DNA from: Metridium senile
Lineage: Eukaryota > Cnidaria > Anthozoa > Actiniaria > Metridiidae
Direction: 5' to 3'
Assembly: GCA_949775045.1 (NCBI GenBank)
Contig: OX459099.1
Coordinates: forward strand, 19,514,741-19,578,740
Length of the DNA stretch: 64,000 nucleotides
The position numbers were made by a program, and so were the translations under genes. Shown here piece by piece: positions 36,481 to 45,824 of this stretch (positions are counted from its first letter, which is position 1; the number at the start of each line of letters is the position of its first letter). The notes beneath the pieces are model-generated. The model had not been told where the DNA came from, searched no databases, and saw only the letters and a program-made list of their open reading frames with translations.

Positions 36481-36936
36481 TCCTGGGTCTGCGACCGATG
36501 TCCGTAAATGACTAAATATATACATTAAAGAATCTTGGCGGAAGATAGTATTAAAATATAGGAAATATTTCAATAATACATACACAAAAACGTAAAAACA
36601 AACCCTTGAATATTGAGGTAGAATTAAGAGGTGACCTAATATGAACTTTAATGATCAAGAGCCATTACTATCAAAGCCACTCAAAGTGACGTAGTATTTG
36701 GTGATGAAAAACACTTCAACGACACCTGCAACAATACCAGCTAGTAAAATCCAGAAGAAATTCTTTAATTTGTATCTATGGGAAAAATGTTTATTTTGCA
36801 GTATACAGTAAGATAACGTACATCCATAAAAAAAACTTTGCATGCAGAAAAAGTAAATTTGTGATCGAAAGATGCAGACATGTATCAACGACGTTTCCAT
36901 CTGTAAAAACTCAGAAAACTAAGGTTTTTGAATACT

Positions 36937-37306
36937 CCAGTTTCATGTTATCTAGCACCGCTGTACTATTTGACAAGTGGTGCATTTGTACAGGGATAAT
37001 CTCGATACTCCAGTTTCATGTTATCTAGCACCTCTGTACTATTTGACAAGAGGTGCATTTGTACAGGGATAATCTCAATACTCCAGTTTCATGTTATCTA
37101 GCACCGCTGTACTATTTGACAAAAGGTGCATTTGTACAGGGATAGCCTCAATCCAGAGTAAATACAAATGTGTTTTCTATTGTTGAGCAATAACATTTGT
37201 TCGTGCTTTGCCTGCATGGATTTTGTGAATAGTTTACAGCAATTAGATCGAGGATTTTCCTGTGCAAATGCGCCTTTGTTAAAAAGTACAGATAACGTGA
37301 AACTGG
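36937..37306. mobile_element. TIR element (CCAGTTTCATGTTAT family) with tandemly triplicated left end
   Basis: CCAGTTTCATGTTATCTAGC starts units at 36937, 37010 and 37083, an exact 73-bp period. Each carries CTGTACTATTTGACAA and GTGCATTTGTACAGGGATA. The right end ATAACGTGAAACTGG at 37292-37306 is the inverse of the left tip. The relative at 16051-16235 has a single left end. The triplication therefore arose in this copy, either by unequal exchange or by aberrant transposition. Confidence 0.8.
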
Positions 37307-37419
37307 ATTATTGAGAAATACATGTCAAATCAGTCTGGATTTGTGGATAAGAATTGTAGCTGTAAATTACTGCGTTCTTTGTATCTCTATAAACTGATAT
37401 TTGTTAAGCATTTCTTGTA

Positions 37420-37948
37420 TTTCGTAGAGCTATCCACGAACGTGTCTTTCCAAGTAGACCACTACAACTTCGTTTTGCGTCAAACCTTTTATTCCCTTGT
37501 CACTGGTACATTTGCGTTTCTTACAATTCGCAATCCAACTTTTTACTGCCTATACATCGATTTTCTACCTATATTTATATCAAAACTCTAACAGGAACAA
37601 CATACCTAAGTTTACAGTCATTCATACCTAGGTTTACAATCATTTCTCTTACGTACGAGAAGTTTATTCACTATTCATTATGTATCCTGTTTTTACATGC
37701 TTGTCGTGTGACTAATAGTTGTATATTCTCCGATATACGTGCTAATCCCTTAAATTGTTATCTCTAATCTTGTTATTGAATGTCCCACCCGACATATGAC
37801 GAATGACACTATCAATACCGGTATAACGTGACTAATACTTCTAAGTTATGTTATATGTTATGCTAAATCTTTGGTTTCAAAGGCTAAATAAATGCTAAAT
37901 AATCGACTAAATTAATACTGTAAAAATGCCTAATTTTACTCCTCGACA
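37420..37948 (-). repeat. BEL 3' LTR (minus-strand element)
   Basis: 529 bp, identical to 43446-43974 and 49478-50006 by eye except for T instead of A at 37448. The terminus TGTCGAGGAG (read on the minus strand) abuts the polypurine tract. Confidence 0.93.
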
Positions 37949-37962
37949 CACTCCCCCCCTTG
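37949..37962 (-). other. BEL polypurine tract
   Basis: On the minus strand AAGGGGGGGAGTG lies directly against the start of the 3' LTR, where plus-strand DNA synthesis primes in LTR retroelements. Confidence 0.8.
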
Positions 37963-37968
37963 ACTCGT

Positions 37969-40900
37969 CTACGAGTCAAGCATTAAACGAGTTTTCCAAC
38001 CAGCGTCTAAAGCTGCATTGCGTCTAGGTAAGGTTCTGCGCGCTTGCTGCACACGCGGAACTCGCATCGCTGCGGCATCATCTTCATCAGCTCTGACTTC
38101 AATGGGATAAAGTCTTTGGACAGGTCGAGATATGCGTACTATCTTACCCTTAGTGATTACTCGTATCTTAGCGCCACGCACTACTCCATCCCTGCCTCTA
38201 ACTAGTTCTTCTATAACTGCTAGTTTCCACTCGTTTCTCTTTTTTCCCTCTTCATACACAGTCACTACATCTCCTACTTGTATAACTGCTTTACTCTGTC
38301 TTGCTCGCTTAGTTTTATGAAACTCTCTGAGATTGGCTAAATATTCCTTTCTCCATCTCCCCCAAAAATGTGCTAACGTAGAACTCAAATACTTAAACCT
38401 AGTACTACATTCTGGCTCTTCTCTAACATCGTCTGGCTCTACCACTGCGTCTGGTAAACTATTGATTCTCCTACCGTAAATTAGATGAGATGGCGTCAAC
38501 ACTTCTTCTCCGACCTCATCATATTCGTAAGTTAATGGTCTGCAATTAAGTGTTGACTCTACCTCGGTTAAAACTGTAACTAACTCATCATGTGTTAGTC
38601 TAGCATTACCTAACACCTTCCTTAAACTCTGTTTTACATTACCAACCATTCTTTCGAAGAACCCTCCCCACCACGGGGCCTTTGCTAAATTGAACCTCCA
38701 TACTATCTTGTAATTGTTAAGATAAGTCCTTACCTCTGGATGTTCAAACAGACTATTTAACGTCCTGTTAGCTGCTTGAAATGTCTTTGCGTTGTCTGAT
38801 ACTATTAATGTAGGCATACCTCGTCTAGCACTGAACTTCCTCAAACATCTCATGAAGGTTGGTGCTTCTAAATTTTCCACTAACTCTAAATGTACTGCTC
38901 TAGTCACGCAACATGTAAACAATGCAATGTAAACCTTGTCCATTTCTGAACTTTGCGATCCCTTAACATATAATGGACCTGCAAAATCCACACCTACCTT
39001 AGAGAATGGAGGCGACTCTTTAACTCTAAACTCTGGCAGTGCCGCTTCCGTTGGTGTTCCATAAGGTTTCCCTATCAACTTCTTACATGTCACGCAACCA
39101 CCTATAATATTCTTGACTATTTGTCTACCTCTTGGTACCCAGAACTTTGCTCTTAACTCCGCTAACGTTGCTCTAAGTCCACTATGCAATACTCTATTGT
39201 GACACTGTTCTATGATTAATCTTGTTAGTCTATGCTCCTTAGGAAGTATAATTGGTGCTCTAGCCTCTACACTCAAGTCTGAATGTTCTAATCTGCCTCG
39301 GCATACTATTATCTTGTTACTATCATCTAGTCTCAACTCACTAGCTAATTGCTTATAATTGCCTTGTTGCTTTAATTCTACTTGCGCTGCTACTATCCAG
39401 CGTTGCTCTGCCTCGCTGATTTCCTGGGCTTCTAACTTTCCATTCACTCGCTCCCCCCGTTTTTCTCTAGACACTCGGAGGTTGTTTACAAATCTTGACA
39501 CCCAAGCTGTCACTCTCACTAACCTATTATAGTCACTATACTTGCTTACGTCTATGACTTTGTTCAAACTAGGCGATTCCCTTACCTCGTTTACTGCTAA
39601 GAGAGTGGCTGATTTCTTCTCTTCTTCTTTACACTCTTGGGTTTCACTCACCTCTTCGAGTTTAGATGGCCACTCACTGTCAGGTAACTTCAACCATGAT
39701 GGGCCTTCCCACCACAGTTTATTCTTCTTTAGGGCATCTGCTGATGTGCCCCTTGAACCGATATCTGCTGGGTTATACTCACCTGGACAATGTCTCCAGT
39801 ACTTCATCTCTGTTTTACCTAGTATGCTATTAACTCTATGACGAACGAACTGCTTCCATTCGCCTCTATTCTGTATCCAACATAAAGCTGTCTTACTGTC
39901 TAACCAATACGTTACTCCCTTTATGTCTAATTGTGCACTCAATGCATTCTTCACTGTCTCAACTAGCTGTGTTAAGATAACTGCTGACATAAGCTCTAAC
40001 CTCGGTATGGTAAGCTGTTTCAAAGGCGCTACTCTGGTCTTACTTGCTAGCAACTTAACATGACGTGAACCATCGTCAAGTACATATACTAAATATACCA
40101 CTGCGCAGTAAGCCTTTGTACTCGCGTCCCCAAACCCGTGTAAATAACACTCAGTCACGCGATCCTCTGGATGATCATACACACACCTGTCAATCACTAT
40201 CTCTTTTGTCTCACATAACTCATCAACCCACTTGTTCCATCTTACCTTATACTCGTCGTTGATTGGTTCGTCCCAACCTACCTTATCAGTACAAAGCTCT
40301 TGAAACATAATTTTCATACTTACTGACATTGGGCTGAAGATTCCCAAAGGGTCAAATAATCCAGATATTACACTCAAGACACTGCGTTTTGTTAACTCTC
40401 CTTGCTTTGCCCTTTCTGCTGTGCGCTCAAAGTTAAAATGGATCGAATCTCTCTCACAATCCCACGATAGGCCTAGTATTTTGTCTCTCTTTGGACCACT
40501 CTGTTGTGTTGACAACACTGTTTTTGCACACGACTCGTCTCCATTGTCTTCTTTTCCTTTCTCTACGCATTCAATTTTCTCTCTCAGCTCACGACTGTTT
40601 GTTAGCCATTTTCTCAATCTAAACCCTGCTTCCGACATTCTACTCACAGACTTCTCAAACAACTCAAATGCTTTACTTACCGTGTGTTCTCCGGTCACCA
40701 AATCGTCTACGTAGAAGCTCTTTGCTAACTTACTTGTAAATCTCGGATCACTCTCACTGTATCTAGCTAAGTGATGTCTAATTGTTGCGTTTAAAAGGAA
40801 CGGTGATGCATTTAAACCAAACACTACCCTAGTAAAACGGTATGTTTCTATCTTGAAATCTTCCTTGTTAACATCCTCTACCCAATAGAACCTTACAACG

Positions 40901-43398
40901 TCTCTATCTGCGTCATCAATGTCAACATTTAAAAATGCCTTTTCTATGTCTCCTGCTAAGGCTACTCTATTCTCTCTAAATCTTAATAATATATCTAGGA
41001 GCAATGGATTCAACGACGGACCGGTGTGTAAACAATCATTCAATGACACGCCATGCTTACCGTCCTTCGATGAACCATTGTAAACTATACGTACCTTGGT
41101 GGTTAAGGCGTCCTCCCGTACGACAGCATGATGGGGCAAGTAATGAACCTTACGTGCTAAGTCGACTGCGGGCACTTTCTCTACAATACCTGCGGCCAAC
41201 TGCTCTCTCATTATTCTATCGTACTCTTTTAGTAAGGCGGGCGTCTTTTGCAGTTTTTTGACTTGGTTGCGTAAACAAGCAAGTCCTGCATGTTGATTAG
41301 TAGGCAACCGTCTGTGACCTGTTTTCCATGGTAATTTCACAGAATAACGCTTACCTGTGAACTCGATATTATCTGAAAACTCTTCATGTACTTCATTTAC
41401 TGGCCTAATACCTAGGCTATCTAAGTCCCACAGTCTATCTAACTGACTGTCTATGCTATTTCTTTCTTGCATTACTACAGTGTTGACAGTCACTATGTTT
41501 GCACTATCTGATCTCTCACACTCTATTGCTAATGGGCCTGACAATACCCAGCCTAACTCTGTCTCTATGGCAACTGGCTCGTCCTGTTTTCCTCTAACTG
41601 CGCTACCTTTCTGAAACTGCCACAAATAATCTGCTCCTACTAAAACATCTATTTCTAATTTGTCTTGGCTACGATTAACATCAGAAAACCATAGCCCTCT
41701 AAGGTGCAAATACCTAGTTCTTGCTATCTCTACGTGATTGTTTGGGATGTGCGCTATCTCTGGTACTACAAATGCTTCTATTCTAACACTGTTCTTCCCT
41801 TTAACTGGACTAACTGTTAACTCTACAACATTTCTTAGTTCACTCTTCTTACCACTCTCCCCAAACGCGTTGATGCTTAACCACTCGCGCCTTACTACTG
41901 GAAGTCTAGCTTCGCGTGCTGCTGATGAAGTGATAAAAGAGCGATGACTGCCTCCGTCAAAGAGCACTCTCGCGCGAACGCTCAAATCACTCTCCCCCTC
42001 ACTCCTAAGAATCCCTTGCGCAGTTTGCAATGCAACTTTAGTACTGGCGTGTACGTAATAATTTCCTGACTCGATATTAGGTGCGCTTTTACCCTGGTTA
42101 TTATTATTAACTACTATGTTATTACTTGATATTTCCGATAAATGCGTGGTTTGATTACCTAATTGCGGGGTTTTCCCTGAGGCCTGACCCTCACAAATAC
42201 TGACGTGGTGATTCCTCCCACACCCCTTACAACTTAGGTTAGATCTACATTCTACCACTCTATGGTTCCTTTTTAAACATTTAAAGCATCTGTTATACTT
42301 AACTAACAGTTCCCTTCTTTCTTTCGCTGTATTCATGTTGGCACAGTCCTCTTCTTCGTGGTGTCCCCAACAGTACACACATTTCTTCGTAAATGGCTTG
42401 TTTGATGACAGCAGGGCACTCGCTGATGCACGTGGCTGTCCGTACTGTCGCTTGTTTTCCGGTTTTATCTGTTTCATGGCATCGTGGTCTTCCCTCAGTT
42501 CAATCTCGTTCTTGAGTTGGTGTATTAGGTCTTTCATCTTCCACAGGCGGAATTTCTGTCCTCTCGTAATGGTCAGTCGCAGCTGTGAAGGAAGCTTTTC
42601 TAGTAGTCGCGGTACTACTATACAAGAATAAGTGTTCTCATTCACTTCCAGCGCTTGTAAGCCACGGTAATGTGACTCACAAGCCTGAAAAAACCTTCTT
42701 AATCTTGTGGAATCAGCGTCGTTGTACACTGGCTCAATTTCCATCAAATCCTTGATGTGGCTTTGTTGTATCGCCTCGTCTCGACCATATCGTTCAAGTA
42801 ACGTCTTTACTGCTGCGTCGTAGTTGGCCGAGGTGAGCGCGAAACCTGCCACTGTTGCCTTCGCAGGTCCGTCCAATAATCCCTTTAAATATTTAAACTT
42901 ATCTACGTTTGCGAGGGCCTCATTTTTGTGGATAGTACTTTCGTAACTATCCCAGAACTCTTGCCATTCTTGCAGTTTGCCATTGAACCGCAACATCTGC
43001 AGTTTCGGTAATCTTGCGGTGATTTGTTTTTGGGTTGTGGATTCTGTGCTTGTCGTTGAGGTGTTTAGCGGTGTTTCTTGATTTGTTTTCAGCTCCTTTT
43101 CCAGTTTAAGTGTTACGGCAAGAAGATCGCTGCGCAGCTTCTCTCCCTCCGTTATCACCCTCTCGATGTCGTCCTCAGTGGTCTCCTCGATTGCGACGAG
43201 GAGATCGACTACTTCATCATCAAGCTCTTGTAGCTTCTTTCCCTTTTGTTGAAGAGCGGTGATCTGTTGTCGTGCCCACAACTCCTCTAGTTCTTCACCG
43301 TCTTCGTTTAGTTTCTCGTTAGTCTTGTTGATCAGCTTACAGGCAGCTCCGCGGTGAGCTGACCGTACTTTCTTTCTCTTTGCGATTTCGTCCGCCAT
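37969..43398 (-). CDS. gag-pol: BEL/Pao Gag-Pol polyprotein, single intact ORF
   Basis: 1,809 codons starting MADEIAKRKK, with no internal stop. Approximate order: acidic, coiled-coil-like N-terminus (1-110); DUF1759-type Gag region (about 125-310, FNGKLQEWQEFWDSY); zinc knuckles at about 337-352 and 370-401 (CFKCLKRNH); aspartic protease of the DUF1758 type with LFDGGSHRSFI at about 478-489, where Gly replaces the usual Thr/Ser after Asp; reverse transcriptase with YVDD at about 895; RNase H with GFGDAS at about 1086 and LDSKTALCW near 1170; integrase with an HHCC-type finger (about 1387-1440) and candidate D, D, E residues in GVDFAGPL (1468), VSDNAKTF (1531) and FFERMVG (1580); DUF5641-type C-terminus. 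There is no envelope-like region after integrase. The start codon sits 27 bp from the primer site. The replaced protease residue is the one oddity in an otherwise complete set. Confidence 0.95.
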   Translation of the reverse strand: MADEIAKRKKVRSAHRGAACKLINKTNEKLNEDGEELEELWARQQITALQQKGKKLQELDDEVVDLLVAIEETTEDDIERVITEGEKLRSDLLAVTLKLEKELKTNQETPLNTSTTSTESTTQKQITARLPKLQMLRFNGKLQEWQEFWDSYESTIHKNEALANVDKFKYLKGLLDGPAKATVAGFALTSANYDAAVKTLLERYGRDEAIQQSHIKDLMEIEPVYNDADSTRLRRFFQACESHYRGLQALEVNENTYSCIVVPRLLEKLPSQLRLTITRGQKFRLWKMKDLIHQLKNEIELREDHDAMKQIKPENKRQYGQPRASASALLSSNKPFTKKCVYCWGHHEEEDCANMNTAKERRELLVKYNRCFKCLKRNHRVVECRSNLSCKGCGRNHHVSICEGQASGKTPQLGNQTTHLSEISSNNIVVNNNNQGKSAPNIESGNYYVHASTKVALQTAQGILRSEGESDLSVRARVLFDGGSHRSFITSSAAREARLPVVRREWLSINAFGESGKKSELRNVVELTVSPVKGKNSVRIEAFVVPEIAHIPNNHVEIARTRYLHLRGLWFSDVNRSQDKLEIDVLVGADYLWQFQKGSAVRGKQDEPVAIETELGWVLSGPLAIECERSDSANIVTVNTVVMQERNSIDSQLDRLWDLDSLGIRPVNEVHEEFSDNIEFTGKRYSVKLPWKTGHRRLPTNQHAGLACLRNQVKKLQKTPALLKEYDRIMREQLAAGIVEKVPAVDLARKVHYLPHHAVVREDALTTKVRIVYNGSSKDGKHGVSLNDCLHTGPSLNPLLLDILLRFRENRVALAGDIEKAFLNVDIDDADRDVVRFYWVEDVNKEDFKIETYRFTRVVFGLNASPFLLNATIRHHLARYSESDPRFTSKLAKSFYVDDLVTGEHTVSKAFELFEKSVSRMSEAGFRLRKWLTNSRELREKIECVEKGKEDNGDESCAKTVLSTQQSGPKRDKILGLSWDCERDSIHFNFERTAERAKQGELTKRSVLSVISGLFDPLGIFSPMSVSMKIMFQELCTDKVGWDEPINDEYKVRWNKWVDELCETKEIVIDRCVYDHPEDRVTECYLHGFGDASTKAYCAVVYLVYVLDDGSRHVKLLASKTRVAPLKQLTIPRLELMSAVILTQLVETVKNALSAQLDIKGVTYWLDSKTALCWIQNRGEWKQFVRHRVNSILGKTEMKYWRHCPGEYNPADIGSRGTSADALKKNKLWWEGPSWLKLPDSEWPSKLEEVSETQECKEEEKKSATLLAVNEVRESPSLNKVIDVSKYSDYNRLVRVTAWVSRFVNNLRVSREKRGERVNGKLEAQEISEAEQRWIVAAQVELKQQGNYKQLASELRLDDSNKIIVCRGRLEHSDLSVEARAPIILPKEHRLTRLIIEQCHNRVLHSGLRATLAELRAKFWVPRGRQIVKNIIGGCVTCKKLIGKPYGTPTEAALPEFRVKESPPFSKVGVDFAGPLYVKGSQSSEMDKVYIALFTCCVTRAVHLELVENLEAPTFMRCLRKFSARRGMPTLIVSDNAKTFQAANRTLNSLFEHPEVRTYLNNYKIVWRFNLAKAPWWGGFFERMVGNVKQSLRKVLGNARLTHDELVTVLTEVESTLNCRPLTYEYDEVGEEVLTPSHLIYGRRINSLPDAVVEPDDVREEPECSTRFKYLSSTLAHFWGRWRKEYLANLREFHKTKRARQSKAVIQVGDVVTVYEEGKKRNEWKLAVIEELVRGRDGVVRGAKIRVITKGKIVRISRPVQRLYPIEVRADEDDAAAMRVPRVQQARRTLPRRNAALDAGWKTRLMLDS

Positions 43399-43424
43399 CT
43401 TCGAGATTTTTCTTCTTCTCGGCT

Positions 43425-43443
43425 GATCCGGCTCGAAGGACCA
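43425..43443 (-). other. BEL primer-binding site, complementary to tRNA-Tyr
   Basis: On the minus strand, TGGTCCTTCGAGCCGGATC begins two bases inside the 5' LTR. Its complement, ending CCGGCTCGAAGGACCA, is what I expect for the 3' end of a eukaryotic tRNA-Tyr, whose acceptor 5' strand is CCTTCGA. The match is from knowledge of the tRNA, not a search. Confidence 0.8.
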
Positions 43444-43445
43444 AG

Positions 43446-43974
43446 TTTCGTAGAGCTATCCACGAACGTGTCTATCCAAGTAGACCACTACAACTTCGTT
43501 TTGCGTCAAACCTTTTATTCCCTTGTCACTGGTACATTTGCGTTTCTTACAATTCGCAATCCAACTTTTTACTGCCTATACATCGATTTTCTACCTATAT
43601 TTATATCAAAACTCTAACAGGAACAACATACCTAAGTTTACAGTCATTCATACCTAGGTTTACAATCATTTCTCTTACGTACGAGAAGTTTATTCACTAT
43701 TCATTATGTATCCTGTTTTTACATGCTTGTCGTGTGACTAATAGTTGTATATTCTCCGATATACGTGCTAATCCCTTAAATTGTTATCTCTAATCTTGTT
43801 ATTGAATGTCCCACCCGACATATGACGAATGACACTATCAATACCGGTATAACGTGACTAATACTTCTAAGTTATGTTATATGTTATGCTAAATCTTTGG
43901 TTTCAAAGGCTAAATAAATGCTAAATAATCGACTAAATTAATACTGTAAAAATGCCTAATTTTACTCCTCGACA
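43446..43974 (-). repeat. BEL 5' LTR (minus-strand element)
   Basis: 529 bp, one mismatch from 37420-37948. On the + strand it begins TTTCGTAGAGC and ends CCTCGACA, then CTTGTA. A 137-codon + strand frame across it is antisense to the LTR and not a gene in my view. Confidence 0.93.
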
Positions 43975-44012
43975 CTTGTATCAAAGAAATCAATACAAAA
44001 GAAAAACAAATA

Positions 44013-44300
44013 GAGTGCTTACACTATGTCCATGAAATAGAATCTAAATAGTTCCTAACTAATAGTTTTTATTTAGTGACTATTAGTCACTATCACTCAA
44101 CTGGGACAGCTTTAGTAACAACTAGACCACAATACACAAGGGAAATCAAATACTCAAAACCATAGAAAGTTAATACTTTAATCATGGTGTATTGTTACTA
44201 AAGCTGTTCCAGTTGAGTGATAGTGACTAATAGTCACTAAATAAAAACTATTAATTAGTAACTATTTAGATTTCATTTCATGGACATAGTGTAAGCACTC
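44013..44300. mobile_element. TIR element (GAGTGCTTACACTA family), TA TSD, 288 bp
   Basis: Begins GAGTGCTTACACTATGTCCA and ends TGGACATAGTGTAAGCACTC, flanked by TA (44011-44012, 44301-44302). A second inner inverted block, GACTATTAGTCACTATCACT then CAACTGGGACAGCTTTAGTA, makes it almost entirely self-complementary. It starts only 38 bp from the BEL LTR. Related to 12811, 13526, 15633 and 58634 by TIR and interior words. Confidence 0.88.
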
Positions 44301-44684
44301 TATAAAAATACAGATAGGTAATAGAATGAAATTTGAAACACCGTAAAAAAATGTTGATGTTACTAACGTTTCGAGCCCTTCGTCGGAGTAAAAATATAAA
44401 AATGCACATTGAAGTCAATTTATAATGCTTTGTATTTCATGAAAGATTGAAAATGAAAAATAAGTAATATAATGAAAGAATAAATGATATAGTGAATATA
44501 ATGAAGGTCTTTGCGAAATAGAAAAGATAAAATAGTAACATGATATGTATATGACATTGAAAGGGAATAAGAACCCGGGGGGGGGGGGGGGGGCGACTCC
44601 GGGAAAAAAGATACCGGAAGTCTTTTAAAAAGGGCGTGGCTGGATGAATTTTACCCCCTAAGAGATACCACATTAATTCATATT

Positions 44685-45053
44685 AGTATAAATACAAAGG
44701 TGATTATACAAAATCGCGCGCTCTGATTGGTTTGCTATCTCGGATTATCAGCCGATAATCACCTTTTCGGACAAAATGGCTGCCAGTAGTTGTTTTGTCA
44801 CTGTTAGCGAAGATGAAATTGAAAACTTTAAAGAAAATGCTGTCCCAAAATCGACAAAAGAAGCTACTAAGTTTGGTGTCAAGCTATTTAAAGGTATCAT
44901 AGTAAATTTTCATGTTTTTTTTTTGTCATTATATGCGAGACAAAGTTTACAATTTTTACGCGTAACGGTCGCGCTTTTAAAAAATAAAATATTTTCACTT
45001 TCAATGCTGTTTCCTTCTTTCTTTTTTGAAATAATCACCTTTGTATTTATACT
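44685..45053. mobile_element. Element with 23-bp perfect TIRs carrying a gene-like first exon
   Basis: AGTATAAATACAAAGGTGAT at 44685 and its inverse ATCACCTTTGTATTTATACT ending at 45053 match for 23 bp with no mismatch. Inside are CCGATAATCACC motifs, an ATG at 44776 with a 39-codon open exon and a donor-like G|GTATCA. Immediately to the right, 45054-45165 is a separate fold-back sequence (GGCGAAGTGATTATCGGTGA inverted). The empty site is the GATACC repeat at 26667-26700. I cannot assign the superfamily. Confidence 0.6.
44776..44893 (+). pseudogene. Captured first-exon fragment, Crypton/ZMYM-like N-terminus (tentative)
   Basis: Begins MAASSCFVTVSEDEIENF, continues KENAVPKSTKEATKFGVKLF and stops at a possible donor AAAG|GTATCA in phase 1. 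The pattern 'F..VSE.EI......NT/STK.AT...V.LFK' resembles the start of Crypton-derived tyrosine-recombinase/ZMYM/QRICH1-like proteins that are numerous in cnidarians. That resemblance is from memory and needs a search. No second exon is present in the element, so it cannot encode a whole protein here. An identical copy lies at 50808-50925. Confidence 0.4.
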
Positions 45054-45236
45054 AAAACGATTATTCACCTCAGGCGAAGTGATTATCGGTGAATATTTAC
45101 CTCGCAGCTCGAAGACTCACCGCTCGGTAAATATTCACCGATAATCACTTCGCCTTCGGCGAATAGTTGTTAAATATTAATATACGTATCAAAAGCGAAT
45201 ATCGATTAGCTCTTCTCTCTTTTTTCGACACCCTAA

Positions 45237-45679
45237 AGGCCCGTTCACACGAGCGATTTTTGCGGCGATTTGAGGTGCGATTTTTACAGCGATTTTACGG
45301 CGATGTAAACGCACGTGTGAACAACCAGCGATTTTACTGTGGCTTTTCAGCTTTTCAGGATAAACTTTTGCTACAAGTTTCTGCGAGTTTTATGAAAAAA
45401 TGATCAATTTAGATCTTCTTCATCTTTCCATGACGGAAAGTAGCTACACATTTCCTATTGGGGGACTCCTAGTTCTAATTTTCACAGTTTTCTGAATCGC
45501 AGCTGAATCGCGATCAAATTTGAACATGTTCAAAACACCTGCGATATCGCGGCGATGTGAATTTCCAAAATCGCAGTAAAATCGCCGGTTGTTCACACGC
45601 GCGAATTTTCATCGCCGTAAAAATCGCCACGAAAATCGCACCTCAAATCGCCGCAAAAATCGCTCGTGTGAACGGGCCT
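45237..45679. mobile_element. TIR element (AGGCCCGTTCACACGAGCG), TAA TSD, 443 bp
   Basis: Begins AGGCCCGTTCACACGAGCGA and ends TCGCTCGTGTGAACGGGCCT. The inversion continues through CGGCGATTTGAGGTGCGATT. TAA flanks both ends (45234-45236, 45680-45682). Removing it restores CCTAAGAGATACC, exactly the sequence of the uninterrupted repeat at 26744. The 3-bp TWA duplication points to PIF/Harbinger. The interior is many CGATTTT/AAAATCG words and no ORF of note. Confidence 0.88.
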
Positions 45680-45824
45680 TAAGAGATACCAGAAAATGCT
45701 AATTTTCAAAAATTCTCATTTGAAATGCTAAAAGATACCAATTCGCTTATTTTTACCCCTAAGAGATACGACGAGCTTCCCTGGTACTTTTTCCCGGAGT
45801 CCCCCCCCCCCCCCCCCCGTCCCC

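Larger units (their letters stand above)
37420..43974 (-). mobile_element. Full-length BEL/Pao LTR retrotransposon, apparently intact
   Basis: Two 529-bp LTRs bound one 1,809-codon ORF. The element is flanked by CTTGTA at 37414-37419 and 43975-43980. Read on the minus strand the LTR starts TGTCGAGGAGT, and the order is 5' LTR, tRNA-Tyr primer site, polyprotein, G-rich polypurine tract, 3' LTR. The LTRs differ at one position (37448 T, 43474 A), so by standard LTR logic insertion was very recent. It lies antisense within the proposed intron 1 of the FN2/CUB gene. Its 5' half was later copied by a tandem duplication. Confidence 0.95.
44573..45822 (+). repeat. GATACC-family repeat interrupted by two insertions
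   Basis: The sequence AAGATACCGGAAGTCTTTTA, GGGCGTGGCTGGATGAATTT, CCCCTAAGAGATACCACATT..., TATACGTATCAAAAGCGAAT and TTTCCCGGAGTC follows 26541-26880 closely. Relative to that copy there are inserts at about 44680-45170 and at 45237-45679. The borders are a 17-bp G run and an 18-bp C run. Confidence 0.8.

Noticed and set aside
43380..43793. 137-codon + strand ORF over the BEL LTR (copy at 49412-49825)
   Set aside because: Antisense to the element's LTR and start of gag. No recognisable domain, and it is duplicated only because the LTR is.
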